Positions 1-10,600 of a stretch of DNA of 64,000 nt are shown here, piece by piece (the first letter of the stretch is position 1; each line of letters opens with the position of its first letter). Source of the stretch: Micropterus salmoides (Eukaryota > Chordata > Actinopteri > Centrarchiformes > Centrarchidae). The notes beneath the pieces are model-generated. The model was not told where the DNA came from, did no database searches, and saw nothing but the letters and a program-made list of their open reading frames with translations. Location of the stretch: contig NW_024040707.1 in assembly GCF_014851395.1 (NCBI RefSeq), positions 4,028,349 to 4,092,348 of the forward strand, given 5' to 3'. The position numbers were made by a program, and so were the translations under genes.

Positions 1-21
1 ATTACTTGAAAGGGGGGAGTA

Positions 22-550
22 TCAATCAGCGAGGGACGGGAAGACGCTGTTTTTGTGGCGAGAGGTCTTGGTCCTGATGGACCGCAGCCTCCTGCCAGCG
101 GGGAGAGTCGTAAACAGTTTGCGTCCAGGGAGGGAGGGGTCAGCTGCAATCTTTCCTGCTCGCTGCAGAGTCCTGGAGGCGTACAGTTCCTGAAGTGAAG
201 GAAGATTGCAGCCAATCACCTTCTCTGCAGAGCAAATGATATGCTGCGGCCTGCCCTTGTCCCCGGCAGTGGCAGCAGCGTACCAGATGGTGATGGAGGA
301 GGTGAGGATGGACTCAATGATGGCGGTGTAGAAGTGCACCATCATTGTCTTTGGCAGGCTGAACTGCTTCAGGGCCTTTTTTGGTGAGGGAGGTGATTTC
401 CAGCTCCCACTTGAGGTCCTGGGAGATGATGGTGCCCAGGAAGGATGATGGGGGAGGGTGGGGCTGTGCTCTTTCTAATATCCACCACCATCTCCACTGT
501 CTTCAGAGAGTTGAGCTCCAGACTGTTCTGGCTGCACCAGGGCACCAGAT
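22..550 (-). mobile_element. LINE fragment, 3' part of reverse-transcriptase ORF
   Basis: Two minus-strand frames read as the end of a fish non-LTR retrotransposon ORF2. An upstream stretch (about 369-530) carries a WCSQNSLELN...TVEMVVDIRK segment typical of the region after the RT palm. A downstream stretch (22-345) carries FYTAIIESILTSSITIWY and LPSLQELYASR, then an RHKNSVFPSLA tail. The two lie in different frames, so the copy is broken. I recognise the motif style from fish LINEs but cannot assign the clade firmly (Rex1 or a related CR1-like lineage is possible). The 5' part of the element is absent. Confidence 0.7.
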
Positions 551-606
551 GGTCAGAAGCACAGACAATGTTTGTGTTTGTTTCACACACTCTCTTGCCA
601 TCACAT
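551..606 (-). pseudogene. Orphan fragment of rhamnose-binding lectin exon 5
   Basis: Read on the minus strand, this begins after an intact AG acceptor and encodes RCDGKRVCETNTNIVCASD. That is the start of exon 5 of the lectin genes in this window (compare 9383 down, 26653 down and 36913 down). Similarity stops before the DPC..KYLE motif, where LINE sequence begins. On the other side Penelope-like sequence replaces the intron. It is a relic of another array member, cut by transposons on both sides. Confidence 0.7.
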
Positions 607-830
607 CTGCCGGTTGGAGATAAATATCAAAGGTGTGTCCCTTATCCCTCAAATGCAAGTAAACTCTGAGTCTTGCCCCTGAGACCTGAGGCTTTGGCCC
701 TTCTGTGTTGAGCCATGAGTTTGTGTAGCGTTTGTTTAGTTTCCCCGATATACAGGTCTGTGTTTTCCCCACTGCATTGGATAGCATTCACTAGATTGCT
801 TTTCTTGTTTGGGACCATTCACACCTGGTA
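607..830 (-). mobile_element. Penelope-like element fragment, GIY-YIG endonuclease part
   Basis: Minus-strand translation gives KKSNLVNAIQCSGENTDLY directly followed by IGETKQTLHKLMAQHRR, the catalytic GIY-YIG-type module at the C-terminus of Penelope-like retroelements. It continues with a VYLHLRDKGHTF segment in another frame. The same order of motifs occurs in the better-preserved fragment at 16499-17402. The RT part is missing and the reading frame is shifted, so this is a dead remnant. Confidence 0.65.
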
Positions 831-1250
831 TCCAGGAATCCAGATAATGAAAAATGCATGTTAATTTAAGGTGTAAATCCCTTGTGAGTGGATCTGTCTG
901 ACCACATCTGGAGGTAGTCTGGCTCGCATTAGGTTCAGATCTTTGGTAGGTGTAAACGCAATATGTACGACATGCTGGCATCTGTACCTACCGAACATAA
1001 TCATTCCCCGAAAACAGGCAGAGGTCAGAAGTTAGCTAAATGGAGGACCAAAGTAGGCTATACATCTACTAGTAGAAAAAGGTAGAAGTGGAAGATGCAT
1101 GTCCCTTATGCCATCAGGAAACAAGATGCCTAGTAGCTTTATGAGGTGACAGGACTGTCCAAGCAAAACTAGACAGTTACTATAAAAAAAAAAAAAAGGT
1201 CAATTGACAACGACATTTAATAACAAATGGAACAACAAGGCTGGTCAACC
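831..1250. other. Intergenic, no gene seen
   Basis: No coding motif is recognisable. Near 808-830 and 930-960 there are short stretches resembling ends of fish MITEs (TTCACACCTGGTA and GGTAGGTGTAAACG), but I cannot delimit an element. A run of 13 A lies at about 1185-1197. Confidence 0.4.
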
Positions 1251-1920
1251 CGGTCTCACTCCCAAGTCGTCACATATGGACGCTTGGTCAAGAGCCATAA
1301 TCGTCAGTTTGTGACACACTAGGGATCCCTTTGACGTCATAGTTCGACGTATTGAGGGAAGCCCTGTTGTGTCAGTTTTTGATGGTAAAGGCAAGTATGA
1401 TATTTAAGAGAAAAGACGAAGTAAGGAGGTGATTGGGGTGGATAGAGGGCCAGAACCCGGACCTTGAAGCAGGAGAACAGGGTTTCTGTCCCGTGCGAAA
1501 CAAAACATTAAATGTTTTTATTTAAGCGAGTGAGGTAAATTGACATTAACGTTAGTTAACTTAAGTCTTAATTGACATACATAGCTATTTTAACCCAAAC
1601 CATGATCTTTTCCTAACCTTAACCAAGTAGTTTTGTTGCCTAAACCCAACCAAGTACTTTCTGTGCCTAAACCTAACGAAACTGCAATATTTCACGACTT
1701 TAATTATGCGCGTTTCAACATGGCAATGTATCGAAACGTTACGTTTTATCTTGAAAGTGTAACCGGATATTGCATATTTATTGTTGCTAAGCATTGCTAA
1801 CTTGACTGTGGATCCCTAAACGTCAATAATTGATGCAAAAGGGCTACCCAAGTCTTTAAAAAGCGACGACAAAGGGCCTTGACCATGCGTCAGACATTTG
1901 ACGAGTAGGGAGTGAGACTG
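1251..1920. mobile_element. Non-autonomous DNA transposon (MITE-like) with terminal inverted repeats
   Basis: The left end GGTCTCACTCCCAAGTCGTC is matched in inverted orientation by the right end (CAGTCTCACTCCCTACTCGTC when reverse-complemented from 1899-1920). The interior has no meaningful ORF and contains a CCTAAACCCAACCAAG-type stretch. Pieces of a second copy lie at 37196-37222 and 38345-38400, split by a Tc1 element. No clear target-site duplication was found, so the superfamily is left open. Confidence 0.6.
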
Positions 1921-2271
1921 TGTTGGGCTGGTACTCTGCTACTTCCTCATCCACCTTATTCCCCTGTCCTATCCAGTTCAATCCATTCAGACTAGCTCGG
2001 AGAAAAAAAAAATCAATCAATCAATTTTGACAGATCACTTGAAACATTTTGCAAAGATCTGCACATCCGCCTCAACAACTGACAACTTAAATTACAAGCA
2101 GCACAACTGTGATGGCCCGAGCCACACAGGGGAACAGCCAGCAATGGTAATACAGTACACAAGTTTACCTCATTTTGTTCAGAACACAGGTGAAGGTGTT
2201 TATGCAGTCAGCCACACCCCAAACATTTAACAAGACACAATTACAGATGATAGTTTATTTCACTTGTAATA
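1921..2271. other. Intergenic, no gene seen
   Basis: AT-rich sequence with an A-rich run at about 2004-2012 followed by short TCAA repeats. No supported gene; the 67-residue plus-strand frame here has no recognisable domain. Confidence 0.4.
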
Positions 2272-2273
2272 TA

Positions 2274-3901
2274 CAGTGGGTACGGAAAGTATTCAGACCC
2301 CTTTAAATTTTTCACTCTTTGTTTCATTGCAGCCATTTTCCAAAAATCAAAAAAGTTCATTTTATTTCTCAGTAATGTACACTCAGCACCCCATCTTGAC
2401 AGAAAAAAACAGAAATGTAGAAATTTTTGCAAATTTATTAAAAAAAAAACTGAAATATCACATGGTCATAAGTATTCAGACCCTTTGCTCAGTATTTAGT
2501 AGAAGCACCCTTTTGATCTAATACAGCCATGAGTCGTTTTGGGAAAGTTTTTCACATCTGGATTTGGGTATCCTCTGCCATTCCTCCTTGCAGATCCTCT
2601 CCTGTTCTGTCAGGTTGGATGGTAAACGTTGGTGGACAGCCATTTTCAGGTCTCTCCAGAGATGCTCAATTGGGTTTAAGTCAGGGCTCTGGCTGGGCCA
2701 TTCAAGAACAGCCACGGAGTTGTAGTGAAGCCACTCCTTCGTTATTTTAGCGGTGTGCTTAGGGTCATTGTCTTGTTGGAAGGTAAACCTTCGGCCCAGT
2801 CTGAGGTCCAGAGCACTCTGGAAAAGGTTTTCGTCCAGGATATCCCTGTACTTGGCCGCATTCATCTTTCCCTCGATTGCAACCAGTCGTCCTGTCCCTG
2901 CAGCTGAAAAACACCCCCACAGCATGATGCTGCCACCACCATGCTTCACTGTTGAGACTGTATTGGACAGGTGATGAGCAGTGCCTGGTTTTCTCCACAC
3001 ATACCGCTTAGAATTAAGGCCAAAAAGTTCTATCTTGGTCTCATCAGACCAGAGGATCTTATTTATCACCATCTTGGAGTCCTTCAGGTGTTTTTTAGCA
3101 AACTCCATGCGGGCTTTCATGTGTCTTGCACTGAGGAGAGGCTTCCGTCGGGCCACTCTGCCATAAAGCCCCGACTGGTGGATTGCTGCAGTGATGGTTG
3201 ACTTACTACAACTTTCTCCCATCTCCCGACTGCATCTCTGGAGCTCAGCCACAGTGACCTTTGGGTTCTTCTTTACCTCTCTCACCAAGGCTCTTCTCCC
3301 CCGATATCTCAGTTTGGCCGGACGGCCAGCTCTAGGAAGGGTTCTGGTCGTCCCAAACGTCTTCCATTTGAGGATTATGGAGGCCACTGTGCTCTTAGGA
3401 ACCTTAAGTGTAGCAGAAATTTTTTTTTTTTGTAACCTTGGCCAGATCTGTGCCTTGCCACAATTCTGTCTCTGAGCTCTTCAGGCAGTTCCTTTGACCT
3501 CATGATTCTCATTTGCTCTGACATGCACTGTGAGCTGTAAGGTCTTATATAGACAGGTGTGTGGCTTTCCTAATCAAGTCCAATCAGTATAATCAAACAC
3601 AGCTGGACTCAAATGAAGGTGTAGAACCATCTCAAGGATGATCAGAAGAAATAGACAGCGCCTGAGTTAAATATGAGTGTCACGGCAAAGGGTCTGAATA
3701 CTTATGACCATGTGATATTTCAGTTTTTCTTTTTTAATAAATTTGCAAAAATTTCTACATTTCTGTTTTTTTCTGTCAAGATGGGGTGCTGAGTGTACAT
3801 TACTGAGAAATAAAATGAACTTTTTTGATTTTTGGAAAATGGCTGCAATGAAACAAAGAGTGAAAAATTTAAAGGGGTCTGAATACTTTCCGTACCCACT
3901 G
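2274..3901 (-). mobile_element. Tc1-like DNA transposon with about 215-bp inverted repeats
   Basis: The ends CAGTGGGTACGGAAAGTATT (left) and its inverse (right, ending at 3901) are flanked on both sides by TA (2272-2273 and 3902-3903), the Tc1/mariner target site. The inverted repeats run about 2274-2488 and 3687-3901. Each has the GTATTCAGACCC motif at its outer and its inner end, the usual IR/DR arrangement of fish Tc1 elements. A transposase reading frame fills the middle on the minus strand, but it is broken. Confidence 0.92.
2518..3503 (-). pseudogene. Tc1-like transposase, frameshifted
   Basis: This is a DDE transposase that would cut and paste the surrounding element. The main open frame (3387-2518, 289 residues) contains the DNA-binding remainder (VREVKKNPKVTVAELQR), first catalytic Asp in LWSDETKIELFG, second in FQQDNDPKHTA, and Glu in SPDLNPIEHLW, fitting DD34E. 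The natural start (MRSKELPEEL, at 3503) lies in another frame. A run of 12 A on the coding strand at 3420-3431 replaces a shorter run expected for the YKKIS codons and causes the shift. The C-terminus also leaves frame after SRCEKL and stops early. Two lesions mean it is very unlikely to be active. Confidence 0.88.
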
Positions 3902-3903
3902 TA

Positions 3904-4489
3904 CATATTCATTTGCTTTTAGCCACACTGTTTAAATGAAGTTCGCACATTGTAGGGTTAAGTAATCATTTTAATTTATAGATTTTTTGCCATTTTACCC
4001 AGCAGCCTCCTTCCCAAGGCCATGGCACCGAACAGTACTTGAACCCCCAGTTACAGATGACACAGTTTAACCGCCAGTGCCAGCACCTCACTCTCCACCT
4101 TCTTAATGCGACCCAAAGTCAAAGAAGGAAAAAGAGGAGAGAGAGAATGTATGCACTCTGGCTAGCATTTAGTAGTCTGACTTGTAGTTTTAATACTTTG
4201 CTTCTGTTCTTTCATATTTTGCAGTATTTTCATATCAGCACTCTTTATGGCACATTCACAACCGTTCTGAACTTTGGATGAGAATTCAGCACCCATAGAA
4301 GAGATGGTTCTGTTTAAATGTTTTTCTCCCATTTATGAAGGTTTGCTATCCAGAATTTATTGATCCAGTGTAAGAGTATCCCAGTAGTTTAATTGTACTA
4401 TTGATCATTTGCACTTATGCCTTTTCAGTGGATAATAAAGTTTATTACAAAAGGCATCCGTAGCAGCAAGCAGTTACAACATGTGGAAC
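3904..4489. other. Intergenic, no gene seen
   Basis: AT-rich sequence between the Tc1 element and a Harbinger fragment. The plus-strand 80-residue frame at 4039-4281 has no recognisable domain and I do not call it. Confidence 0.4.
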
Positions 4490-4713
4490 TCACAAGATTT
4501 GAACAGCCATTCTTTTCAGAAGGCATCTCCATCGTCCTTTGAGTAAACCAAAAGCACACTCCACAGTCATACGAGCTTGGCTGAGGCGGTAGTTGAAGTA
4601 TTCCTGATCGTTAGTTAGTTGTCCATTGTGAAGATAAGGCTGCATGAGGAGGTATAGTGCATCTCCCAGAAGCATGACAGGGACTGATGTCCCATGAATG
4701 TCACGGTTGACCT
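4490..4713 (-). pseudogene. PIF/Harbinger transposase C-terminal fragment
   Basis: From a splice-acceptor-like site (TTTCCAG at about 4713) the minus strand reads VNRDIHGTSVPVMLLGDALY, then FNYRLSQARMTVECAFGLLK, then GRWRCLLKRMAVQIL. This matches the C-terminal half of the DDE nuclease of PIF/Harbinger transposons, where the final acidic residue sits in the ARMTVECAFG motif. HARBI1 is the domesticated relative, but nothing here suggests domestication. No upstream catalytic region or inverted repeats are found nearby, so this is a truncated relic. Confidence 0.75.
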
Positions 4714-5906
4714 GGAAATGTAACACGCACACACATTTGTTGTATCTGACTGTATATCACTATCTCACATATCTATAGACATGACATGTGTGTGATAGAT
4801 AAATACAAAAACAAATACAAATAGACTGTATGCAAGTCAAGAGAATAAATATACTACTGTGTACCTAATGCTTTGTCCTGTCAGTATGTATATATCTTGC
4901 TCAAAGTTTCATCTTTCTCTTTTTTTCAAAGATTTTATAACTTAATTGAAATGCAATATTACAGAGTGGACTTTATAGAATCCAAAATTTCTTTGCTTTT
5001 CATATACTTTTACAAAGCTTTCTTTTACAGCTCTGACAGGAAGGTGTAACATATTACTACAAACACAATTTGCAGGCTCATATTTATTTAAATATAAAAC
5101 AAACAGTGATAAAGTATTCAGCAGTAAACTATATACACATTTGTAAAGAAACGTTTAGACGGAGAAGAGTCCAGTGGTCCAGCAGAAGCAGAAGTATTTG
5201 TCTCCTACAAATGACCCTATGTACTGCAGTGGATATTCTTACAACTCATGGGAGGCAATGTCGCTACCGCTACCTCCTGGTGTAGCTAATAAACTGCTCT
5301 CACACTTACAGATCTCTGTTTACAGATCTCTGTGGTACAGATTGGACAAAATTCCACAAATGCGTAAAAAGGAAGTCACAAATGTAACGTGACCTGCAAA
5401 TTGACAGGAAATGATCCACAAATGCGTAGATAACACTTAAATTATGTAAGTAAGTTGTACATATTTGCTAATTGCTCTGTAACCAGACCCACAAATTGAC
5501 AGGAAGTAATCTGCAAATGCGCAAAAACTGTTTTGTGTGTAGTCATTCTGTATTTTTGTGGATATGATTTTACACATCACAAATGCAAAAACTACATATT
5601 TATAGATAGTGAAATATTTGCGCATCATAGTATACATTTGCGGATTGTTTTCTGTGGGTTACAAATATTGAAGTCCAATAAAATCTTCCATAGCTTCCTG
5701 GCCAGCCAACATATGTGTTGGTGAACCCACCACACACAGGCCTACATGCTGTTTATTTCAAACCCACAGAACTTTAATTACAGGGATATGCTGCATACGA
5801 TCTTGCCTGAATATGTTCTATTTGACGTAAAGTCTTTTTGAAATAGCCTAAACCAAAACTGATGAACAATGAAGTATGAGATAGACTACAAAATATATAT
5901 AGCTAT
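4714..5906. repeat. Gene-free stretch with degenerate repeated motifs
   Basis: No gene is recognised. Between about 5300 and 5660 the phrases CACAAATGCG, AAATTGACAGGAA and CAGATCTCTGT recur two to four times in imperfect form, suggesting a decayed minisatellite or inverted-repeat element. The rest is plain AT-rich DNA. Confidence 0.45.
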
Positions 5907-6810
5907 TAGGGGTGTGATGAGATCTCGTACCACGAGCTCTCGCAAGATTAAATTATGACGATATTTCTTGTCAGATAAAAAGGTGTCTCGCGAGACTCAT
6001 GCAGTTGCCATTTTTCACATGTAATGTTTCAAATGTAATTATAACTGATGATGCAACATCGGCATACGCCCTGATAGGAATCAACTGAACTGTTTCAGTT
6101 ACTTTCGGTTTCACATGCAGTCCCAAACTTCTTTGCTCAAACGGTCTGAAGGGGATAACGTTTCTACCAGCGGTTCAATAAGGTAATGCACTGCAGAGTA
6201 AAGGGCAGGTAGACTTCTCATTAAATGATGCCGTTAGTCTGGTAATATTATGACTTTATTGTGGGCATGCCAGAGAACACAGATCTGTGGGAGAGATTCT
6301 GAATGTGCATAAAGTTTTGAACATGAGTAGAAAACCTGCTGAAACACAGGAGCTATTAGAGTCCAGGAGTTTATAACTAAATTAAAATAAAATTATTTAT
6401 CATAATAATTGGTGAAAAGGTGCCTCAGTTACATTTAAAGAGGTTACGTCCCCAAACAAAGACACAAGGTGGAGGGAAGACTAAATCATGACTCAGCAGG
6501 GATGATAATAATTAAGTTGATCTACAGCAGAAACAGATCCGATGGCAGCACAGAATGACAGAGCTGCACTGACTTAGATTCTGGTAGCGTTAGGCTATAG
6601 AGTTTGAATTGTCACCTGCCATTTCAATTTTGTGTTTCTCTTTACATAAATAAAAATTGCACCATAAACTGGTGCAGAAAAATTCATCAGAATGCCGGAA
6701 TTAAAGTATTTAATTCAGCACTAAAGATTTCTTTAAAATAGTGTTAAAATCTCGTCTGACTCTGAATCTCATTAACCCAATCTCTAATCTTTTCTCGTCA
6801 CACACCTTTA
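5907..6810. mobile_element. hAT-like MITE (probable)
   Basis: The left end TAGGGGTGTGATGAGATCTCG is matched by an imperfect inverted right end (TAAAGGTGTGTGACGAGA when reverse-complemented from 6793-6810). This GGGTGTGACGAGA terminus is common for small fish hAT-type elements. There is no ORF inside. An 8-bp target duplication is not visible, so the boundaries are approximate. Confidence 0.45.
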
Positions 6811-7317
6811 TTTGTTTCACAGGAAGAATACACATAGGCTTTGTTAAATTTAAATAAAATGCAACCGAGCTACAAGCTTGTCCCTGGTTGGGCTTTTAAG
6901 GTATAAATGCTATATAAATGACCATATTTATATAGTAAATAAGTTTATTTTCAATCTGTCTTTTGTAAGTACCACAACTTTACAGAAGTGCAATACAAAA
7001 TTGCCAGAGGAGCAATTTAACAATATCTAACATTTTATTTATTCAATGAAATGGTATTTCCCTACATTATGTTCCAAATATATCAAAGCCTTCTATTTTA
7101 TGCAAGTTACCAGATAATCCTTTGTTTTAATATGTTTTTTGTGTAGAAAAAAAAAAAGTTAATTTTAAGATATTTAACAAGAATACTTAAAAAAAAAAAA
7201 ATTAAACACACACAAATAAGCCTCCCCAAATCCCCAGAAATATTAGCTATGGGACTGAACTATACCGTTTGATATTGTGGTGTAATGAAACAGAACCAAA
7301 GGTGAGGCAAGGCCAAT

Positions 7318-7323
7318 TTTATT
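7318..7323 (-). terminator. Candidate poly(A) signal of lectin copy 1
   Basis: AATAAA on the minus strand about 330 bp after the stop codon. The equivalent site is kept in copy 2 (21676-21681), copy 3 (35034-35039) and the copy-4 relic (about 46409-46414), in a GGCAAG..TTTATTTG context. That context resembles the tail of a fish dispersed repeat, so the signal may be transposon-derived. Confidence 0.4.
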
Positions 7324-7651
7324 TGTGTATCACAATGAGGCGGAAATTAATTAATTACAGTAGAATCAAATAAAAACAAAAGTAAATCAAATCAATTTTT
7401 TCCATTTTTACTTATTTGTTGAGTAACTATATTTAAACTATAAGGCCAAAAGTATGTGGACATCTTACCCCAGTGGTGAACAACTGCATGAATGTAATTT
7501 TCAGGTGTCCAAATACTTTTGGACAAATGGTGTATTAGAAATTTTGATAGTTTCATTGGTTGCTTGATTACTTCTGTTTTATCATAAACTGAAAACATTC
7601 TGCTGACTCAGTCCGCCTTTTATCCAAAGCACATACATTGCGATGTTTTGT

Positions 7652-10600
7652 TTAATTCCCAGGATCTGCAAAATAAAGACATAAAACACTGACTTTAGAC
7701 TGAATTCAGTTTCTGAGAGCAGAAACGTGTTCTGTTACTGCAGAATGACATTTTTTAAAATGGCATTTTACACATTAAAATTCCTCCTTGACTAAGAAAA
7801 AGCAGTTTGACAAACAATCTTAACTCACTTACCAGCTTTTAATCACTAGGATAAAGACTAGTAAGTATGCCTTTACTTATCTTTTACCCTTTGTTAAACA
7901 CAGCCATTGTTCAGTCATAGCTTAGAAACCATAATGTACAACAGACTGGTCATGTTTTACATTTCTCTGGTGTTTATCTGCTGTAAGGTAAGCTGTAAAT
8001 GTTACCATGTCTAGTTAACTAGCTCACTGCCTGACAGCAGTAACGCATTTTTATTTTCAAGTGTTACAGGTTAAGTTAGAAAAAGACTGCTAAAAAAAAA
8101 AATGCTACTACAGACTTCATGTTAACATAAGCGGCTCTGCCCTGATTGGGGGAAGTTTACACTCCAGTAACCCCAGCCAACCTTGTAACCCAAGACAAAC
8201 ACATTACATTTGATAATTATAAAAAAACTTTTCTCTTCAAATATTAAATGTGAAAACATACCATTTAAACATACAAATAAAGAAAAAAATCTCGTAACCC
8301 CTCTATACTATACAATTAAAACAAGGTTATGTTAGAAGGAAATATCTGTGTGATCTTAAATATTCTAATCATAATGTGCTGTTTGTTATATTAGGAATAA
8401 CTAGTAGTAGACTTATGCTGGGTTCAGAAGTACACAGCACAACTGTTTCGTCTAGACTACCATATTTAGCCGGCTGCAATCGTGACCCGGCCCCAGATAA
8501 ACTGAAGAAAATAGATTCCACTTGAAATCAAGAATTAACGCGACCTCACTGAATGACACGTCACATGTTTTATGTATAAGCAGGAGTCTGCTAACAACAT
8601 TATGTGGACATACTGATATTTTGCTTTACATGACCACAGATCAGCTTCAGTGGAGTGAAACATCCCAACAGGGCCTTTCAATTACTTACTTTTACATGTG
8701 TAAGCCACCTCCAGGTACTTGTAAGTGCCACCACAGGGGTCTCCAAACACTGAGTTGCTGGCTTTGATAGTACAGCTGTGTTTCCCGTTACAGCTGTGGA
8801 TGAAGAGTGATGTGTTTGAATGTGCACAGAAGACTGGGAAAAATGGGTGTTTTGTATGGTATTTTCCCCATTGTTTAAGAGTGAGCAGTTGTACCTTTCA
8901 GCAACTTTGCTTGTGGGGTTGCAGCAGTCGACGTTTTCGACCTGAGAGGCAGGTCGTTGGTAGGAGCATGTGGCGGAGTCACGGCGTCCATAATAAGCAC
9001 TGTAGACAGATATAACCTGTCTTCCAGCTGTCAAAAAGAGGAGATATTCAATATCCGTGTTTAACTGCAAAAAATATATAACTTTATCACTTTAATCCAC
9101 CAAAAATACAAAAACAAAAGAGAAAGCTTGATCTTACAGCACTGCAGGTTTGCCAAAGACTCCTCACATGCTACGCTGAAGACTGTAAGTAAAGATAAAT
9201 AACATTAGACATGTTGCACTCACTTCTTTGTGGCTTTGCTTTACTTTTAGTTACGTGCACAAATGTCACTGACTTGCTGGGAGGCAGGTGTAGGTGGTCT
9301 CCAGATATTTGTAGATGCCATAACAGGGATCAGAAGCACGGAAGGTGTTTGTGTTCGTTTCACACACGCTCTTGCCATTACATCTGCAGGAAGAAGAAAA
9401 TTAGCTCGTTTCCAGCTTTACCTTACACAAGCCTCCCAAAATGTACTATGTGAATTTGCTGTAATTTAGGATGTGAGAAACAGGTTAACATTTAGAAGAC
9501 AATGGTGACTGAGCGTAATAAGTTTTTTGCCACCATCTAAAACTCAGAGGTGAGCACCAAGTTGTTCTCCAGCAACCACAATGACAGCTTGTAGATGTGT
9601 CCACACAAGGGTTTTTTTGCATCAGCTGATGCCAATTATCTTAAAAAGCCTGATATATATTTTTCCTGACCCAAAGAACAGCTTTTGCTGATGTCAAAGA
9701 CCGAACTGAAATTTCGACCTGATGGTGCTAGAAGAAGATCGGAAAACTAAATGTCACATTTCAATCCATCCAATAGTTGCTGAGATATTTTCATAAAAGC
9801 CAAAAATGTCAACCTCATGGAGTCTTTAGGATTCATCCTCTGGTGACCATGACCGTTTGTATAAAATCTGGTGCTAATCATCTAGAAGTTGAGTTATTTT
9901 ATAACAGGAATGGAAACGTTGACCTGCTGGTTGTACTAGTTTCTAATTTTGAATTGTACCTTTTCCTCATAATGTCCAAGGTGCCCTGCAGAGAACACTG
10001 TGTGTTGGTAAGCTGTTGTGGAGGTCGGCCCTCACTGCAGGTTGTACTGTCTGCACGTCCATACAGAGCGGTCTGCACACTGATCGCTCCATTCTCTGTT
10101 ACACAACACAGAGGGGAACAAGGACAGAGGGGGAAAAATTAGAGAGCAGAACTACAATAGAGAAAGACTTACAGGATGAGATGAAATTTTTTTATTTTTC
10201 TGTAGGCCTACTGTCAGATGAAAAATACTGAAACTGACAATGGCTGCGTTCCTATCCACAGTGTACATAAACAGTACTCCCTGCTCCGTGCTCAGGGAAT
10301 GTCGGTTAAGGGAACTGCTGGATCCGTTCTGCACATGCTTAAAAGTGGTCCTGTCAAAGAAGGCAAATGTGCCTATTCAAAATGATCTAACTAAATCTTA
10401 TAAATCAAGATACCAAAATGTTTTTTTAAATCACTGGAGATGAAACTGTTCACTACGACGAAATAGGAATATACTTAAAACCTTATTCAGCAGTACATTT
10501 TTAATTTCTGACAACAGTGATGACAACAATCTAATAATGTAGCAACACAAAGGAGGCTAAACCTAGCTGCTAGCACATCGGCTGTCAGCACATAGTTGGT

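Noticed and set aside
2529..3475. Plus-strand ORFs across the Tc1 element
   Set aside because: Antisense of the transposase frame; no independent support.
4490..4732. HARBI1 host gene exon
   Set aside because: Only the last catalytic region is present, isolated and without other exons; a transposon relic is simpler.
5289..5340. Tandem repeat array or CRISPR-like array from repeated CAGATCTCTGT
   Set aside because: Only two copies, directly adjacent, without regular spacers; the organism is a vertebrate.
8678..8690. Stop codon directly after exon 8 of copy 1 (ending KSK)
   Set aside because: A GTAAGT donor lies there, and the terminal exon (NPGN) is conserved in sequence and phase with copy 2.
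8678..9070. 130-residue single ORF covering lectin exons 7 and 8 of copy 1
   Set aside because: It reads through intron 7; splice sites, phase and comparison with copies 2 and 3 show two separate exons.
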